NCBI GenBank assembly: GCA_902518505.1
Contig: CABYGG010000005.1
Coordinates: forward strand, 1 to 64,000
Source of the DNA: an uncultured Alphaproteobacteria bacterium
Lineage (GTDB): Bacteria > Pseudomonadota > Alphaproteobacteria > HIMB59
DNA: 64,000 nucleotides
Direction: 5' to 3'
In this document: positions 20,485 through 30,830 of the stretch, one piece after another
How the letters are laid out: the number at the start of each line of letters is the position of its first letter
Position numbering within the stretch: position 1 is the stretch's first letter
Position numbers and translations under genes: made by a program
The notes under the pieces: model-generated
The model's input: only the letters and a program-made list of their open reading frames with translations
Told to the model about the DNA's origin: nothing
The model's database searches: none

Positions 20485-21002
20485 TGAAAATTTTAATAAT
20501 AATAACTGGAAGTGTTGGCTGTTATAAGTCTTTAGATCTAATTCGTGAGTGCCAAAAAAAAGGCATTGAATATGAAGTTATTGCAACAAAAAACACCTAT
20601 GAGTTTATTTCAAAACTATTACTTGAAACAATTTCCAATAAGCCAGTATATTCAGAGCTATTTGATTTAGATTTGGAAAAAAAAATTGGACACATAAAAT
20701 TAGCGCGAGATAATACTCATATTATTGTTTACCCTGCGACAGCTAATATAATTTCAAAATTTGCAAAAGGTTTTTGTGACGACCTAGCTCTAACATGTAT
20801 GATTGCTGCAAACAAACCTATATATTTCGCACCTGCAATGAATAAAGAAATGTGGGCTAATCAAATTATTCAAGACAATGTGGACTATTTAAAGAAAATT
20901 GGTCATCGTTTTATTGGGCCAGATGATGGATCTTTAGCTTGTGGCGAGTATGGTAGTGGTCGATTAGTTGATCCTAGTGAAATAATTAGTCAACTTAAGT
21001 AA
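20484..21002 (+). CDS. coaC: Phosphopantothenoylcysteine decarboxylase (CoaC half)
   Basis: FMN-dependent decarboxylase that makes 4'-phosphopantetheine in coenzyme A synthesis. The 172 residues keep the ITGSVGCYKS N terminus, the catalytic His of GHIKLAR, the PAMNKEMW loop and ACGEYGSGRL with the active-site Cys. In most bacteria this is the N-terminal domain of a bifunctional CoaBC (Dfp) of about 400 residues. Here it ends at a TAA, and the CoaB part continues in the same reading frame straight after that codon. Confidence 0.92.
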   Translation: MKILIIITGSVGCYKSLDLIRECQKKGIEYEVIATKNTYEFISKLLLETISNKPVYSELFDLDLEKKIGHIKLARDNTHIIVYPATANIISKFAKGFCDDLALTCMIAANKPIYFAPAMNKEMWANQIIQDNVDYLKKIGHRFIGPDDGSLACGEYGSGRLVDPSEIISQLK

Positions 21003-21641
21003 TTGAAACACGCATTAATAACTATTGGGTGCACTCGAGAGTATATAGATCCAGTAAGATATATGTCAAATGAGTCATCAGGTCGGCAAGGGATGGCTTT
21101 AATAAAAAGCCTATTAAAATTTAATTATAAAGTTATTTGTTTACACGGATATCTTCAAACAAAACAAATAATTTCAAAAAATGTCAAATTTATCTTCACT
21201 CCAACAGCAGATGAAATGTTAAAAGAAGCAAAAAAATATAAGTCTATCGACTTAGGAATTTTTAATGCTGCGGTTAGTGATTATAAAGCTAAAAAATATA
21301 ACAAACTGAAAATTAAGAAAAAAAATGGAATGTCTTTAGAATTAATCAATAATCCTGATATTTTAAGATCAATGTCTTTTGGAAAATATAAACCTAAGGT
21401 TACAGTCGGATTTGCTTATGAAACAAATGATGTATTTCAAAATGCAAAAAAAAAATTACTTTCCAAAAATTGTGATTATCTAGTTTTAAACTTTCCAACA
21501 ACGGAAAATAAAATTTTTAATTCAAAATACAATAATGGTATTTTAATTGGAAGATCAGGTGATTTTTTAAATTTAGGAAATGTAAGTAAAACAATTTTTG
21601 CAAATAAAATTGTTAAATACATTAGTAATAGAAAGAATTAG
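21003..21641 (+). CDS. coaB: Phosphopantothenate-cysteine ligase (CoaB half)
   Basis: CTP-dependent ligase joining phosphopantothenate and cysteine. The 212 residues start with a CoaB-like ITIGCTREYIDPVRYMSNESSG and keep FNAAVSDY, INNPDIL and VGFAYETND. It begins at TTG directly after the coaC stop TAA and in the same frame, so a single codon change would restore a fused CoaBC. Either the gene has split cleanly, with translation by stop-restart coupling, or some readthrough occurs. Both halves look intact, which argues against decay. Confidence 0.9.
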   Translation: MKHALITIGCTREYIDPVRYMSNESSGRQGMALIKSLLKFNYKVICLHGYLQTKQIISKNVKFIFTPTADEMLKEAKKYKSIDLGIFNAAVSDYKAKKYNKLKIKKKNGMSLELINNPDILRSMSFGKYKPKVTVGFAYETNDVFQNAKKKLLSKNCDYLVLNFPTTENKIFNSKYNNGILIGRSGDFLNLGNVSKTIFANKIVKYISNRKN

Positions 21642-21642
21642 A

Positions 21643-22086
21643 GTGGTTTATATAAAAGTAAAAAAAATAAATGATAACGTTAATCTTCCAACTTATGAGA
21701 CATCATCTAGTGCAGGAATGGATATTAGAGCATTCTTGCCTAATGGAAAAGTTAGCATACTACCAAAAGAAACAAAACTAATTGGAACTGGATTATTTTT
21801 TGAAATTCCGAATGGATTAGAGGTTCAAATTAGGCCTCGAAGTGGGCTAGCTGTGAAAAACTGTATTACTGTTCTTAACAGCCCAGGAACTATAGATGCT
21901 GACTATCGAGGTGAAATAAAAGTGATTTTAATAAATCATGGATCAAAAATGTTTGAAATTGAAGATAAAATGAGAATTGCACAAATGGTTGTGTCAAAAT
22001 ATGAAAAGATTAATTTTGAACTAGTAAGTGATTTAAGTGAAAGCGAGAGGGGGAGTGGTGGTTTTGGATCAACAGGAACAAAGTGA
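21643..22086 (+). CDS. dut: dUTP diphosphatase
   Basis: Hydrolyses dUTP to dUMP, keeping uracil out of DNA. From the GTG at 21643, one base after the coaB stop, it has 147 residues, the normal trimeric dUTPase length. All five motifs are visible: SSAGMDIRA, RPRSGLAVK, the TIDADYRGEI uracil pocket, RIAQMVV, and the glycine-rich tail RGSGGFGSTG. Upstream in-frame TTG codons inside coaB are less likely starts. Confidence 0.95.
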   Translation: MVYIKVKKINDNVNLPTYETSSSAGMDIRAFLPNGKVSILPKETKLIGTGLFFEIPNGLEVQIRPRSGLAVKNCITVLNSPGTIDADYRGEIKVILINHGSKMFEIEDKMRIAQMVVSKYEKINFELVSDLSESERGSGGFGSTGTK

Positions 22087-22807
22087 AAAACTGATTGAAG
22101 AGTTTGGAAGACAAATTTTAGTTCCTGGGATTAATGAAGAGGGGCAACAAAATATCTCTAAGAAAAAAATTTGTATCATCGGCTTAGGTGCTCTGGGAAC
22201 TGTTGCATCACAATATCTTGTTCGAGCTGGGGTTGGTGAGACTCACCTTGTTGATTATGATATTATAGAGAAGTCAAATTTACATCGTCAAATTAATTAT
22301 GATAAAGATGATGTTGGTAAATCTAAATCAAACACTTCAAAACATAAACTTAAAAATATAAATGACTCAACAATAATAAAAGAGCATTCTTTAAATTTTG
22401 AGTCTTTCATAAAAAAAAATCCAAATAATAATTTTGATTTAATATTTGATTGCACGGATAATCATCAGAATAAAATTTTTTCTTCAAAATATTCTAAAGC
22501 TAATAAAATCTCATTTGTGTCAATATCAATTAACTCTTCAGAGGGAATATACTTTGCACAAAACAATGAAGAAAATAATCCATCATGTTTTGAGTGTCTA
22601 TTTCCTAAAGCTGATCAGAATCACCGTTGTCTTAACAGCGCAATGATAGGTCCAGTTGCAGGATTTGTTACTAGTTTTGCTTGTATGAAAATTATATTCG
22701 CCCTCGCCAAAATAAAAACTCAATTGAAAAGTGAAATCAATTTGATAGACCTTTTGACTTCAGACATAAACAAACTACAATTAAGTATTAAAGATTGTCC
22801 TCATTAA
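22064..22807 (+). CDS. MoeB/ThiF/HesA-family adenylyltransferase
   Basis: E1-like enzyme that adenylates the C-terminal glycine of a small sulfur carrier (MoaD or ThiS). The protein, about 247 residues from TTG 22064 (start uncertain; it overlaps the dut end), has the ATP-binding GLGALGTVASQYLVRAGVG, the DYDIIEKSNLHRQ segment and CTDNHQNK. One zinc pair, CFEC, is present. The second pair, normally a CxxC at the C terminus, is reduced to a terminal DCPH, leaving only one cysteine and perhaps a histidine ligand. There is no rhodanese domain. It cannot be assigned to MoeB rather than ThiF from sequence alone. Confidence 0.85.
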   Translation: MDQQEQSEKLIEEFGRQILVPGINEEGQQNISKKKICIIGLGALGTVASQYLVRAGVGETHLVDYDIIEKSNLHRQINYDKDDVGKSKSNTSKHKLKNINDSTIIKEHSLNFESFIKKNPNNNFDLIFDCTDNHQNKIFSSKYSKANKISFVSISINSSEGIYFAQNNEENNPSCFECLFPKADQNHRCLNSAMIGPVAGFVTSFACMKIIFALAKIKTQLKSEINLIDLLTSDINKLQLSIKDCPH

Positions 22808-22808
22808 A

Positions 22809-23324
22809 ATGAATACATTTACACCTCAATCTAGTTATAGTTATGAAGAAATCATTGAGTGTGGGAAAGGAAATTTATTTGGAGAGGGAAATGCTCAACT
22901 ACCAGCACCTCCTATGCTTATGTTTGATCGCATCACTAATGTTAATAAAGATGGCGGTGTACATGGAAAGGGAGAGATAACTGCTGAACTGGATATAAAC
23001 GCAGATTTATGGTTCTTTAAATGTCATTTCTTGGGTGATCCTATAATGCCCGGATGTTTGGGTCTTGATGCTTTATGGCAAATGTTGGGATTTTATCTAG
23101 GTTGGCTTGGGTATCCTGGAAAAGGTCGTGCTTTGGGTGTTGGAGAAATAAAATTTGTTGAAGAAATAAAACCAGACAAAGAATTAATAAAATATAAAGT
23201 TAGCTTAAAAAAATCTTTAAATAAAAAAGGGTTGTCAATTGGGTATGGAGATGGGCAGATAATTCACAAAGAAAAAATAATTTACCATGCCAATGATTTA
23301 AGAGTGGGTTTATTCAATGAGTAA
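22809..23324 (+). CDS. fabA: 3-hydroxydecanoyl-ACP dehydratase/isomerase FabA
   Basis: Introduces the cis double bond of anaerobic unsaturated fatty acid synthesis at the C10 stage. The 171 residues carry the catalytic His in [22 protein letters not shown] (the stretch around residue 75) and [11 protein letters not shown]. It opens the fabA-fabB-fabI run, in which each gene overlaps the next by 8 bases, a layout common in alphaproteobacteria. Confidence 0.96.
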   Translation: MNTFTPQSSYSYEEIIECGKGNLFGEGNAQLPAPPMLMFDRITNVNKDGGVHGKGEITAELDINADLWFFKCHFLGDPIMPGCLGLDALWQMLGFYLGWLGYPGKGRALGVGEIKFVEEIKPDKELIKYKVSLKKSLNKKGLSIGYGDGQIIHKEKIIYHANDLRVGLFNE

Positions 23325-24534
23325 TAAAAGAGTTGTCGTTACTGGATACGGTATTGTTTCTTGTATAGGAGATAACAAAAAAGAAGTTTTACAGAGCTTA
23401 AAAGATGTGAAATCTGGGATTAGTCATTGCAAAGAATATGAAGAGCTTGGAATGAGAAGTCATGTACATGGAAAACCTAAAATAAACATTGAAGAAAATG
23501 TAGATCGAAAAATTTTGCGTTTTATGGGTGAAGGCGCAGCATACAATTATATTGCAATGAAGGAGGCAATTGAACATTCAGGTCTTGATGAGGGACTTAT
23601 ATCTAATGTTAATACTGGGTTAGTGATGGGATCAGGTGGACCTTCAACGTATCAATTGCAACAAGCATTTGATATAGCAAGAGAAAAAGGCGTTAAAAAA
23701 ATTGGACCTTATATGGTAACTAGAACAATGGCATCAGGAAATTCTGCTACTTTAGCAACTCCTTTTAAAATTAAAGGTGTAAATTACTCCATTAGTTCAG
23801 CGTGCTCCACAAGTTTGCACTGCATTGGCAATGCTTATGATCTCATAAGACATGGGCAACAAGAAATTGTATTTGCAGGTGGTGGTGAGGAAACACATTG
23901 GACAATGTCAATTTTATTTGATGCTATGGGTGCTTTATCAAGTAAATATAATGAAACACCTGAGGTTGCTTCTCGAGCTTACGACTCTTCAAGAGATGGG
24001 TTTGTCATTGGGGGAGGTGCAGGTGTTTTAGTAGTTGAGAGCCTAGATAGCGCAAAAGCAAGAGGGGCCAATATTGTTGCTGAAATTCAAGGTTTCGGTC
24101 AGACTTCAGATGGATATGACATGGTTCAACCCTCTGGAGAAGGGGCAGTAAGGTGTATGCAGATGGCAACACAGGGTAGACCTGTTGATTATATCAATGC
24201 TCATGGAACATCAACACCTGTCGGAGACATGATTGAATTACAAGGTATAAAAGAGGTTTTTGGAGATAAGGTTCCTCCAACCAGTTCTACAAAATCACTA
24301 ACTGGTCATTCACTCGGAGCAACTGGTGTACAAGAAGCCGTTTACTCTCTTTTAATGATGGAAAATGATTTTATGGTTGAGTCGGCCAACATTACAAACT
24401 TAGATGAAAAGGCTGAAGGAATGAACATTCTCTTAGAAAATAAAAATGATATCAAAATCAATTCTGTACTTTCGAATAGTTTCGGTTTTGGTGGAACAAA
24501 TGCATCTATCTATCTAACTAGCTTTAATGAGTAA
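23317..24534 (+). CDS. fabB: 3-oxoacyl-ACP synthase I FabB
   Basis: Elongating beta-ketoacyl-ACP synthase needed for unsaturated chains. The 405 residues keep the Cys-His-His triad: [21 protein letters not shown] and [12 protein letters not shown], plus the glycine-rich [12 protein letters not shown] end. It overlaps fabA and fabI by 8 bases each. Pairing with FabA favours FabB over FabF. Confidence 0.95.
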   Translation: MSNKRVVVTGYGIVSCIGDNKKEVLQSLKDVKSGISHCKEYEELGMRSHVHGKPKINIEENVDRKILRFMGEGAAYNYIAMKEAIEHSGLDEGLISNVNTGLVMGSGGPSTYQLQQAFDIAREKGVKKIGPYMVTRTMASGNSATLATPFKIKGVNYSISSACSTSLHCIGNAYDLIRHGQQEIVFAGGGEETHWTMSILFDAMGALSSKYNETPEVASRAYDSSRDGFVIGGGAGVLVVESLDSAKARGANIVAEIQGFGQTSDGYDMVQPSGEGAVRCMQMATQGRPVDYINAHGTSTPVGDMIELQGIKEVFGDKVPPTSSTKSLTGHSLGATGVQEAVYSLLMMENDFMVESANITNLDEKAEGMNILLENKNDIKINSVLSNSFGFGGTNASIYLTSFNE

Positions 24535-25303
24535 AATTTTAGAGGGCAAAAAAGGATTGGTTGTAGGTATAGCCAACGATCATTCGATTGCATGGGGCAT
24601 TGCAAAGTCCTTGAGTGATGAAGGCGCAAGTATGTATTTGACATATCAAAATGATTCAATAAAAAAAAGAGTTGAACCCCTATCTGAGAAAATTAACTGC
24701 TTAGGAATTATGCCTTGTGACGTATCTGAAACATCTTCACTTGAAAATGTTTGTAATGGCGTTAGAGGAAATATTGACTTTTTTGTTCACGCGGTTGCCT
24801 ATTCAGATAAAAATGAACTATCAGGTAAATATTTAAATACCACTAGAGAAAATTTTCTTAAAACACTACATATTTCTGCATACTCATTGACTGAAATGGT
24901 GAGGATGCTTTCGCCAAAAATGAATGATGGTGCATCTATCATGGCTCTTACTTATTATGGGTCCACAAGATATATGCAAAGTTATAATGTAATGGGTGTT
25001 GCAAAGGCTGCATTGGAAACATCTATAAAGTATCTTGCTGTTGATATGGGTGACAGAGGAATTAGAGTTAATGCAATTTCAGCTGGGCCCATGAGAACTT
25101 TAGCAGGTGCCGTTATAAACAAATCAAGAAAAATTTATAATTATACAATTGAAAATTCTCCTATTAAAAAGCCATTAACATTAGAAGATATTGGTAAGTC
25201 ATCTGTTTACTTAATGAGTGATCTGTCTAAAGGTGTAACAGGTGAAATACTTTACGTAGATAACGGATATAACAACGTAGGAATGAGTGTTCAAGAGCTA
25301 TAG
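24527..25303 (+). CDS. fabI: Enoyl-ACP reductase (NADH) FabI
   Basis: Last reduction of each fatty acid elongation cycle. The 258 residues form a short-chain dehydrogenase fold with the FabI cofactor loop [13 protein letters not shown] rather than the classical GxxxGxG. The active site YNVMGVAK has Tyr and Lys six residues apart (Y-x6-K), typical of FabI. The gene ends the coaC-to-fabI plus-strand run and is followed by an intrinsic terminator. Confidence 0.95.
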   Translation: MSKILEGKKGLVVGIANDHSIAWGIAKSLSDEGASMYLTYQNDSIKKRVEPLSEKINCLGIMPCDVSETSSLENVCNGVRGNIDFFVHAVAYSDKNELSGKYLNTTRENFLKTLHISAYSLTEMVRMLSPKMNDGASIMALTYYGSTRYMQSYNVMGVAKAALETSIKYLAVDMGDRGIRVNAISAGPMRTLAGAVINKSRKIYNYTIENSPIKKPLTLEDIGKSSVYLMSDLSKGVTGEILYVDNGYNNVGMSVQEL

Positions 25304-25309
25304 TTTAAG

Positions 25310-25336
25310 ATCAGGGGCAAACGCCCCTTGATTTTT
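25310..25336 (+). terminator. Rho-independent terminator after fabI
   Basis: GGGGC (25314-25318) pairs with GCCCC (25323-25327) around a four-base loop. The stem is extended by ATCA/TGAT pairing with one bulged T and is followed by five Ts. It ends the plus-strand fatty acid run; on the minus strand (pnp) there is no T-run. Confidence 0.85.
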
Positions 25337-25367
25337 GATAATTATTTAAATTAGAGAGGTAACTAGA

Positions 25368-27431
25368 TTAAACTTCTTTCATGCTAAGCTTTACTTTGCC
25401 CGCACGATCAACATCAAGTACTTTGACTTGAACTTCTTGACCCTCAGATAAAACATCAGAGACATTCTCGACTCTTTTTTGTGAAATTTGTGAGACATGA
25501 AGTAATCCATCTCTGGCACCCATAAAGTTTACAAAGGCACCAAACTCAACAATTTTGACAACTTTACCAGTATAAACTTTGCCAACTTCTGGCTCCGCAA
25601 CAATGTCTTCAACCATTTGCTTAGCTTTGTTAATTGACTCTTCATTACTGGAAGCAATTTTTACAATTCCATCATCGTTGACTTCTAGCTTTGCACCAGA
25701 GACTTCGACTATGTTTTTAATTACCTTACCACCTGAGCCAATAACATCTTTAATTTTAGCTTTATCAATAGTGATAGAGATTACTTGAGGAGCATGCTTA
25801 GAAAATTTTGTTCTAGCTTCTGGTAAGGCGTCCGACATAACACCAATAATATGTTTTCTTCCACCTGATGCTTGATTTAAAGCAATTTCCATAATCTCTT
25901 TAGTAATACTGGTAATCTTAATATCCATTTGAAGAGAAGTAATACCGTCCATAGTACCAGCAACTTTGAAGTCCATATCACCTAAGTGATCTTCATCACC
26001 TAAGATATCGCTAAGCACTACAAAGTCCTCGCCCTCTTTGATTAGACCCATCGCTATACCACCAATATGTTTTTTAATTGGCACACCCGCTGCCATCAAA
26101 GCAAGGGATGAGCCACATACTGTAGCCATAGAACTAGAACCATTGGATTCAGTTATCTCAGATACTAATCTTAGTGTGTATGGGAAATCCTCTTTTTTTG
26201 GTAACATTGGATGAACTGCACGCCATGCTAGTTTTCCATGACCAATTTCTCTTCTACCAGTTGCCCCTACTCTTCCTACTTCTCCTACAGAGTAAGGAGG
26301 AAAATTATAATGCAACATAAAATGTTGCTTATGCATAGGGTCAAGAGAGTCAATCATTTGCTCATCATCGCCCGTTCCTAATGTGGTAACAACTAATGCT
26401 TGAGTTTCCCCACGAGTAAAGAGACTTGAACCATGGGCTCGAGGAAGAATGTCTAATTCACATGTAATTTGTCTTACTTCATCTAATTTTCTTCCATCAA
26501 TACGGCTTTTATTTTTGATGATATCGCCTCGAACTACGTCTTTTTCTATATCTTTAATGATTGTTGAAGCGGCTAAAATCTGATCATCTTCAACATTATC
26601 GACAATAGAAGATCTGATCTCTGTCAGTTTTTGACTTCGCTCTTGCTTATCAACTAAACCGTATGCTTCACGAATAGGATCTGAAATTTTACTTTCAATG
26701 TCTTTTTGTAAACCTTCATAAAAATCAGGTAGGCTTGGGACTTCAAAAGTCTTAATTTCTGTTTTGCTTGCAAAGTTTTGGACTTCTTTAATAAATGTCT
26801 GATAAAAATCATGTCCGAACATTACTGCCTCTAGCATGGTGTTCTCAGAGAGTTCTTGAGCTTCAGACTCAACCATTAGGACACCCTCTTCTGTTCCAGC
26901 TACAACAAGATCTAGTTCAGAGTTTTCCATATCCTGAATAGATGGATTTGCAAGTAGCTTTCCATCTATATATCCAACTCTAGCGGAACCCAAAGTACCT
27001 GCCACAGGAAGACCTGAAATAGCTAATGCTGCACCAGTTGCATACATAGCAATAATATCAGGATCAACAACGCTATCGTAAGATAGGACAGTTAATGTTA
27101 CTTGTGTTTCATTTTTAAAGTTTTTGTGAAATAGAGGCCTAATAGGTCTATCAATTAAACGACTTGTTAATGTTTCTCTTTCAGTCGGTCTAGCCTCTCT
27201 CTTAAAGAATCCCCCAGGTATTTTACCTGAGGCATAATATTTTTCCTGATAGTTAACTGTTAATGGGAAAAAATCAATATCTGGTTTTTGTGTTTTTGCT
27301 GCACAAATATTAGCCATAACCATTGTTTCACCACAGGTTACAACCACAGATGCATCTGCTTGTTTTGCTATTCGATTTGTTTCTAATGTAATTTGTTGGT
27401 TACCCAACTCAAATTTATGTTCTATTTTCAT
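25368..27431 (-). CDS. pnp: Polyribonucleotide nucleotidyltransferase
   Basis: Phosphorolytic 3'-5' exoribonuclease of the RNA degradosome. The 687 residues show two RNase PH domains separated by a helical linker, the second with RTEIG-like [20 protein letters not shown] and [15 protein letters not shown], then a KH domain ([16 protein letters not shown], about 560) and an S1 domain ([19 protein letters not shown], about 620). It follows rpsO by 29 bases, as in most bacteria, and ends the minus-strand translation supercluster. Confidence 0.97.
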   Translation of the reverse strand: MKIEHKFELGNQQITLETNRIAKQADASVVVTCGETMVMANICAAKTQKPDIDFFPLTVNYQEKYYASGKIPGGFFKREARPTERETLTSRLIDRPIRPLFHKNFKNETQVTLTVLSYDSVVDPDIIAMYATGAALAISGLPVAGTLGSARVGYIDGKLLANPSIQDMENSELDLVVAGTEEGVLMVESEAQELSENTMLEAVMFGHDFYQTFIKEVQNFASKTEIKTFEVPSLPDFYEGLQKDIESKISDPIREAYGLVDKQERSQKLTEIRSSIVDNVEDDQILAASTIIKDIEKDVVRGDIIKNKSRIDGRKLDEVRQITCELDILPRAHGSSLFTRGETQALVVTTLGTGDDEQMIDSLDPMHKQHFMLHYNFPPYSVGEVGRVGATGRREIGHGKLAWRAVHPMLPKKEDFPYTLRLVSEITESNGSSSMATVCGSSLALMAAGVPIKKHIGGIAMGLIKEGEDFVVLSDILGDEDHLGDMDFKVAGTMDGITSLQMDIKITSITKEIMEIALNQASGGRKHIIGVMSDALPEARTKFSKHAPQVISITIDKAKIKDVIGSGGKVIKNIVEVSGAKLEVNDDGIVKIASSNEESINKAKQMVEDIVAEPEVGKVYTGKVVKIVEFGAFVNFMGARDGLLHVSQISQKRVENVSDVLSEGQEVQVKVLDVDRAGKVKLSMKEV

Positions 27432-27460
27432 CTTCCTCTTTCTTTATAGCTAATTAAAAA

Positions 27461-27715
27461 TTATTTTTTTCTTAGCTTTAGTTTATCTGCTACTTCTGTG
27501 TACTTTCCTACATTCCTCTTCTTTAAATACGCCATCAATCTATTTCTTTTACCAACCATCATCAGCAGACCTCTTCGAGAATGAAAATCTTTCTTATGGA
27601 TTTTGATATGTTCTGTTAACAGATTAATTTTTTTTGTGAGAAAAAAAATTTGGGACTCTGGTGAACCAGTGTCATTATCAGCACGAGCTATATCGTTTAT
27701 TTGTATTTCCGACAT
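27461..27715 (-). CDS. rpsO: 30S ribosomal protein S15
   Basis: Four-helix ribosomal protein binding 16S rRNA and forming a bridge to the 50S subunit. From the ATG at 27715 it is 84 residues (a longer frame runs to 27742). Recognisable are [26 protein letters not shown] and [24 protein letters not shown]. An AAGGAG-type ribosome-binding site precedes the chosen start. The gap to truB is under 50 bases. Confidence 0.96.
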   Translation of the reverse strand: MSEIQINDIARADNDTGSPESQIFFLTKKINLLTEHIKIHKKDFHSRRGLLMMVGKRNRLMAYLKKRNVGKYTEVADKLKLRKK

Positions 27716-27763
27716 CAGTACTCCTTTCAAAGTAAACATCATCTGACCAGGATGTCGCCCAGT

Positions 27764-28462
27764 TCAAATGGTAATCAGATTGGTATGTAAATCATTTATA
27801 GTTGAGAAATCAAGAATTTTTTCATATGGAACAGCTTGATTTATATCAAAAGTCCCTATTTTCAATCTTTTAATCATACTTGCATAAGCTATATCACCAA
27901 GAGAATTTGCAAATTCTTCTGCGAATGCTCTCACATAAAACCCCGAATGGCAATTCAACTCAACCCTCATTTTTGAGTTATTTGAAGATAGAACTTTTAA
28001 ACTTTGAACTGATATTTTTTTATAACGATGTTCTATAACTTTGTTATCTCTAGCGAGCTCATAAAAATTTTTACCATTTAATTTATGTGCAGAAAAGTCT
28101 GGTATTTTTTGTTGATATGTTCCTATGAACTTTTTTAAATGTAAAACTCTTTCATTTATATTATGCGAGGACGACTTCATTTTAAAGAATCTACCCTCTG
28201 AGTCTAAAGTATTTGTTGAGGCACCAAATCGTATCTCAACCTCATAACTTTTTTTTTCTTGATGTATATTTGGTATTTTCTTCGTAGCTTTATTAATACC
28301 TACTAATAATAAACCAGAAGCTAAAGGGTCCAGAGTTCCAGCAAAGCCAATTTTTTTAAAGGAATAACGAAATTTTAATTTTCTAATAACTCCAAATGAC
28401 TCTATGCCCTGTGGTTTATTTATTAATAACCATCCATCATTTAGAAAGTTTTCTTTTGCCAA
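27764..28462 (-). CDS. truB: tRNA pseudouridine(55) synthase
   Basis: Makes pseudouridine 55 in the T loop of tRNAs. The 232 residues start with a typical GWLLINKPQGIESFGVIRKLK and contain the catalytic Asp in FAGTLDPLASGLLLVGI (about 45). The C-terminal PUA-like tail is short compared with E. coli TruB (314 residues). The start lies three bases after the rbfA stop. Confidence 0.94.
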   Translation of the reverse strand: MAKENFLNDGWLLINKPQGIESFGVIRKLKFRYSFKKIGFAGTLDPLASGLLLVGINKATKKIPNIHQEKKSYEVEIRFGASTNTLDSEGRFFKMKSSSHNINERVLHLKKFIGTYQQKIPDFSAHKLNGKNFYELARDNKVIEHRYKKISVQSLKVLSSNNSKMRVELNCHSGFYVRAFAEEFANSLGDIAYASMIKRLKIGTFDINQAVPYEKILDFSTINDLHTNLITI

Positions 28463-28465
28463 GAT

Positions 28466-28810
28466 CTATAATTTATCTAAAAGTGATTGTACTTTTAAAG
28501 ACTTTTGAAAAAATTCATCAAAAATTAAAGATATTTTTGGAGTATATTTACTTGTAAGAGTTCTTGCTATTAAACTTTGTATTTCTCTCAGATAAAGTTT
28601 ATTAAATTCCTTAAAATCCTCCTCTGAAATATTATGAATAAGATAAATTTTTGCAAATCTTAGATCTTTACTTACTTTTACTTCAGTAATTTCGAAACGA
28701 ACAGTTGGAAATTTTAAAAGATAATCTTTTTGGGTTACGAGATATTCAGATACGAGTCTTTTAATTGAAAGCTCAACTTTTTTGGTTCGAAAACTTGGCT
28801 TATTGTCCAC
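28466..28810 (-). CDS. rbfA: 30S ribosome-binding factor A
   Basis: Assembly factor for the 5' end of 16S rRNA in the small subunit. The 114 residues fit the family (single KH-like domain), with KVSKDLRFAKIYLI and IARTLTSKYTPKISLIFDE. It sits between infB (one base away) and truB, the conserved order. Confidence 0.92.
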   Translation of the reverse strand: MDNKPSFRTKKVELSIKRLVSEYLVTQKDYLLKFPTVRFEITEVKVSKDLRFAKIYLIHNISEEDFKEFNKLYLREIQSLIARTLTSKYTPKISLIFDEFFQKSLKVQSLLDKL

Positions 28811-28811
28811 A

Positions 28812-30824
28812 CTATAATTCTTTTTGAACTTCCTTAGTTACGTAAAATTCAATTTCATCTTTTTCCAAAATATCTGAATAGTCTTTAAATGAAATGCCAC
28901 ACTCGTAATTTTCTCTAACCTCTTTGACATCATCTTTAAATCGTTTAAGAGTACCAACTTCTCCTTCGTGTATAATTTTACCTTCTCTAACAAGCCTGAT
29001 TTTAGCAGAATTTTGGACTATACCGTCAGTAACAAAACAGCCTGCAATTGTACCAAACTTTGAGGATTTGAAAGTATCACGAACCTCAGCATGGCCAATA
29101 ATTTCTTCTTTAGTGTCTGGGGTGAGGAGACCAGAGAGCATTTTTTTCATATCATCAATTAATTCATAAATAATTGAATAATATCGTATATCTACTTTAT
29201 CACGTTTTGCGATTGTTCGAGCTTGTGGAATAGCTCTGATATTAAAACCAATTACTAACCCTTGTGCAGAACTCGCTAAACTCACATCGCTTTCATTAAT
29301 TGCACCAATAGCATTATGGACGACATTTATTTTAACTTCTTCATTACCTACTTTTTCTAGTGAAGAAACTATTGCTTCAAGAGATCCTTGAACATCTGCT
29401 TTGACAATGATTGGGAGTTTTTTCATATCTCCCTTTGATACATTAGCCATCATTTCCTCAAGTGATGATTTTTTAACTGCTTCAGTATTTTCTAATTTTT
29501 TTTGTTCTTTTACTTTTTCTGTAATATCTTTTGCAATATCCTCATTTGGCATTACATAAACTGTATCGCCTGCTTGTGGCACTGAATCAAAACCCAGTAC
29601 TTCAATCGGCATCCCAGGACTAGCTGATTTAATTCTGCTACCATTTTCATCAAGTAAAGCTCTGACTCTTCCATAAGATGAACCACATGTAAAATGATCA
29701 CCTTCTTTAAAGGTTCCATTTTTTACTATCACAGTTGCAACAGGTCCTTTTCCCGTTTCAATTTTGGACTCAACTACAATTGCCTCAGCGAGTTTGTTAT
29801 GTTCGACATTAAGATCTAGGATTTCTACTTGTAACAAAATGTTATCTAATAATTTTTCTAGATTTGTTTTTTTAATTGCAGATATTTCAGTTTCTAATAC
29901 ATCTCCACTGTAGCTTTCTACAACTACCTCGTGAGTTAACAAATCATTTCTAACAATACTTGGGTCAACATCTGGTAAGTCCATTTTATTAATTGCTAAA
30001 ACAATAGGAACTTTTGCTGCTTTAGCATGTGAAATTGCTTCAATTGTTTGGGGTTTAACACTATCGTTAGCAGCAACTACTAATACAACAAGATCTGTTA
30101 AATTTGCTCCCCTCGAGCGAATATTTGAGAAAGCTGCGTGACCAGGTGTATCCAAAAAAGTAATAGGATTGTTTTTATGTTGAATTTGATACGCACCAAT
30201 ATGTTGAGTAATTCCACCAGACTCTTTTGAAGTTACGTTAGTATTTCTAAGTGCATCCAACAAAGATGTTTTACCATGATCAACATGGCCCATTACAGTT
30301 ACAATCGGAGGCCTAGGTGAAATTTTAGATATTTTTGTTTTTTGGTGATTTGCGATTTCATCTTTTAAACTGATCGCCTCTTCTCTTTTCGGTGTATGTC
30401 CTAATTCTGTAACTATCAGCTCAGCTGTATCTCCGTCTATATATTGATTAGCCGTAGCCATAATTCCACTTTTCATAAGTGCTTTTACAACATCACCTGT
30501 TTTTTCAGACATTCTACTAGCTAATTCCTGCACAGAAATTTTTACGGGTATGTCAACTTCACGAACAATTTTTTGAGAACTAGTTAAATTTGGCTTAAAT
30601 TTTGTTTTTTGTTTTTCTCTATTTCTTTTTGTTTTTGCAAGACTGGGCATTTTTTCGTAGTCTGGTTCTTCATCTAAAAGATTATTCACTGAAATAGAGG
30701 AAAGTTTTTTTTGAAATGCTGTTGTATTAAGAGTCAGTTTTTTTCTGGGAGGTGCGGATGTTGTAGATGTAGGCGTGGAAGGTTTAGCCGAAGATGTATT
30801 TGTGTTCTTTGTCTCTTTTGTCAT
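28812..30824 (-). CDS. infB: Translation initiation factor IF-2
   Basis: GTPase delivering initiator fMet-tRNA to the 30S subunit. The 670 residues have a short, T/S/P-rich N terminus (about 1-45), an IF2 N-domain (about 90-145), and the G domain with GHVDHGKT (179-186), the switch DTPGHAAF and NKMD. The rest covers the C1/C2 tRNA-binding domains. It is shorter than E. coli IF-2 (890), with the loss in the N-terminal extension. It follows nusA by 6 bases; ylxR, often between the two, is missing. Confidence 0.97.
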   Translation of the reverse strand: MTKETKNTNTSSAKPSTPTSTTSAPPRKKLTLNTTAFQKKLSSISVNNLLDEEPDYEKMPSLAKTKRNREKQKTKFKPNLTSSQKIVREVDIPVKISVQELASRMSEKTGDVVKALMKSGIMATANQYIDGDTAELIVTELGHTPKREEAISLKDEIANHQKTKISKISPRPPIVTVMGHVDHGKTSLLDALRNTNVTSKESGGITQHIGAYQIQHKNNPITFLDTPGHAAFSNIRSRGANLTDLVVLVVAANDSVKPQTIEAISHAKAAKVPIVLAINKMDLPDVDPSIVRNDLLTHEVVVESYSGDVLETEISAIKKTNLEKLLDNILLQVEILDLNVEHNKLAEAIVVESKIETGKGPVATVIVKNGTFKEGDHFTCGSSYGRVRALLDENGSRIKSASPGMPIEVLGFDSVPQAGDTVYVMPNEDIAKDITEKVKEQKKLENTEAVKKSSLEEMMANVSKGDMKKLPIIVKADVQGSLEAIVSSLEKVGNEEVKINVVHNAIGAINESDVSLASSAQGLVIGFNIRAIPQARTIAKRDKVDIRYYSIIYELIDDMKKMLSGLLTPDTKEEIIGHAEVRDTFKSSKFGTIAGCFVTDGIVQNSAKIRLVREGKIIHEGEVGTLKRFKDDVKEVRENYECGISFKDYSDILEKDEIEFYVTKEVQKEL

Positions 30825-30830
30825 TCAAAA

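Noticed and set aside
20484-21641. coaBC as a decaying pseudogene
   Set aside because: Both halves keep catalytic motifs and normal lengths, and the split falls at the domain boundary with a usable start codon. Nothing else in the region looks degraded.
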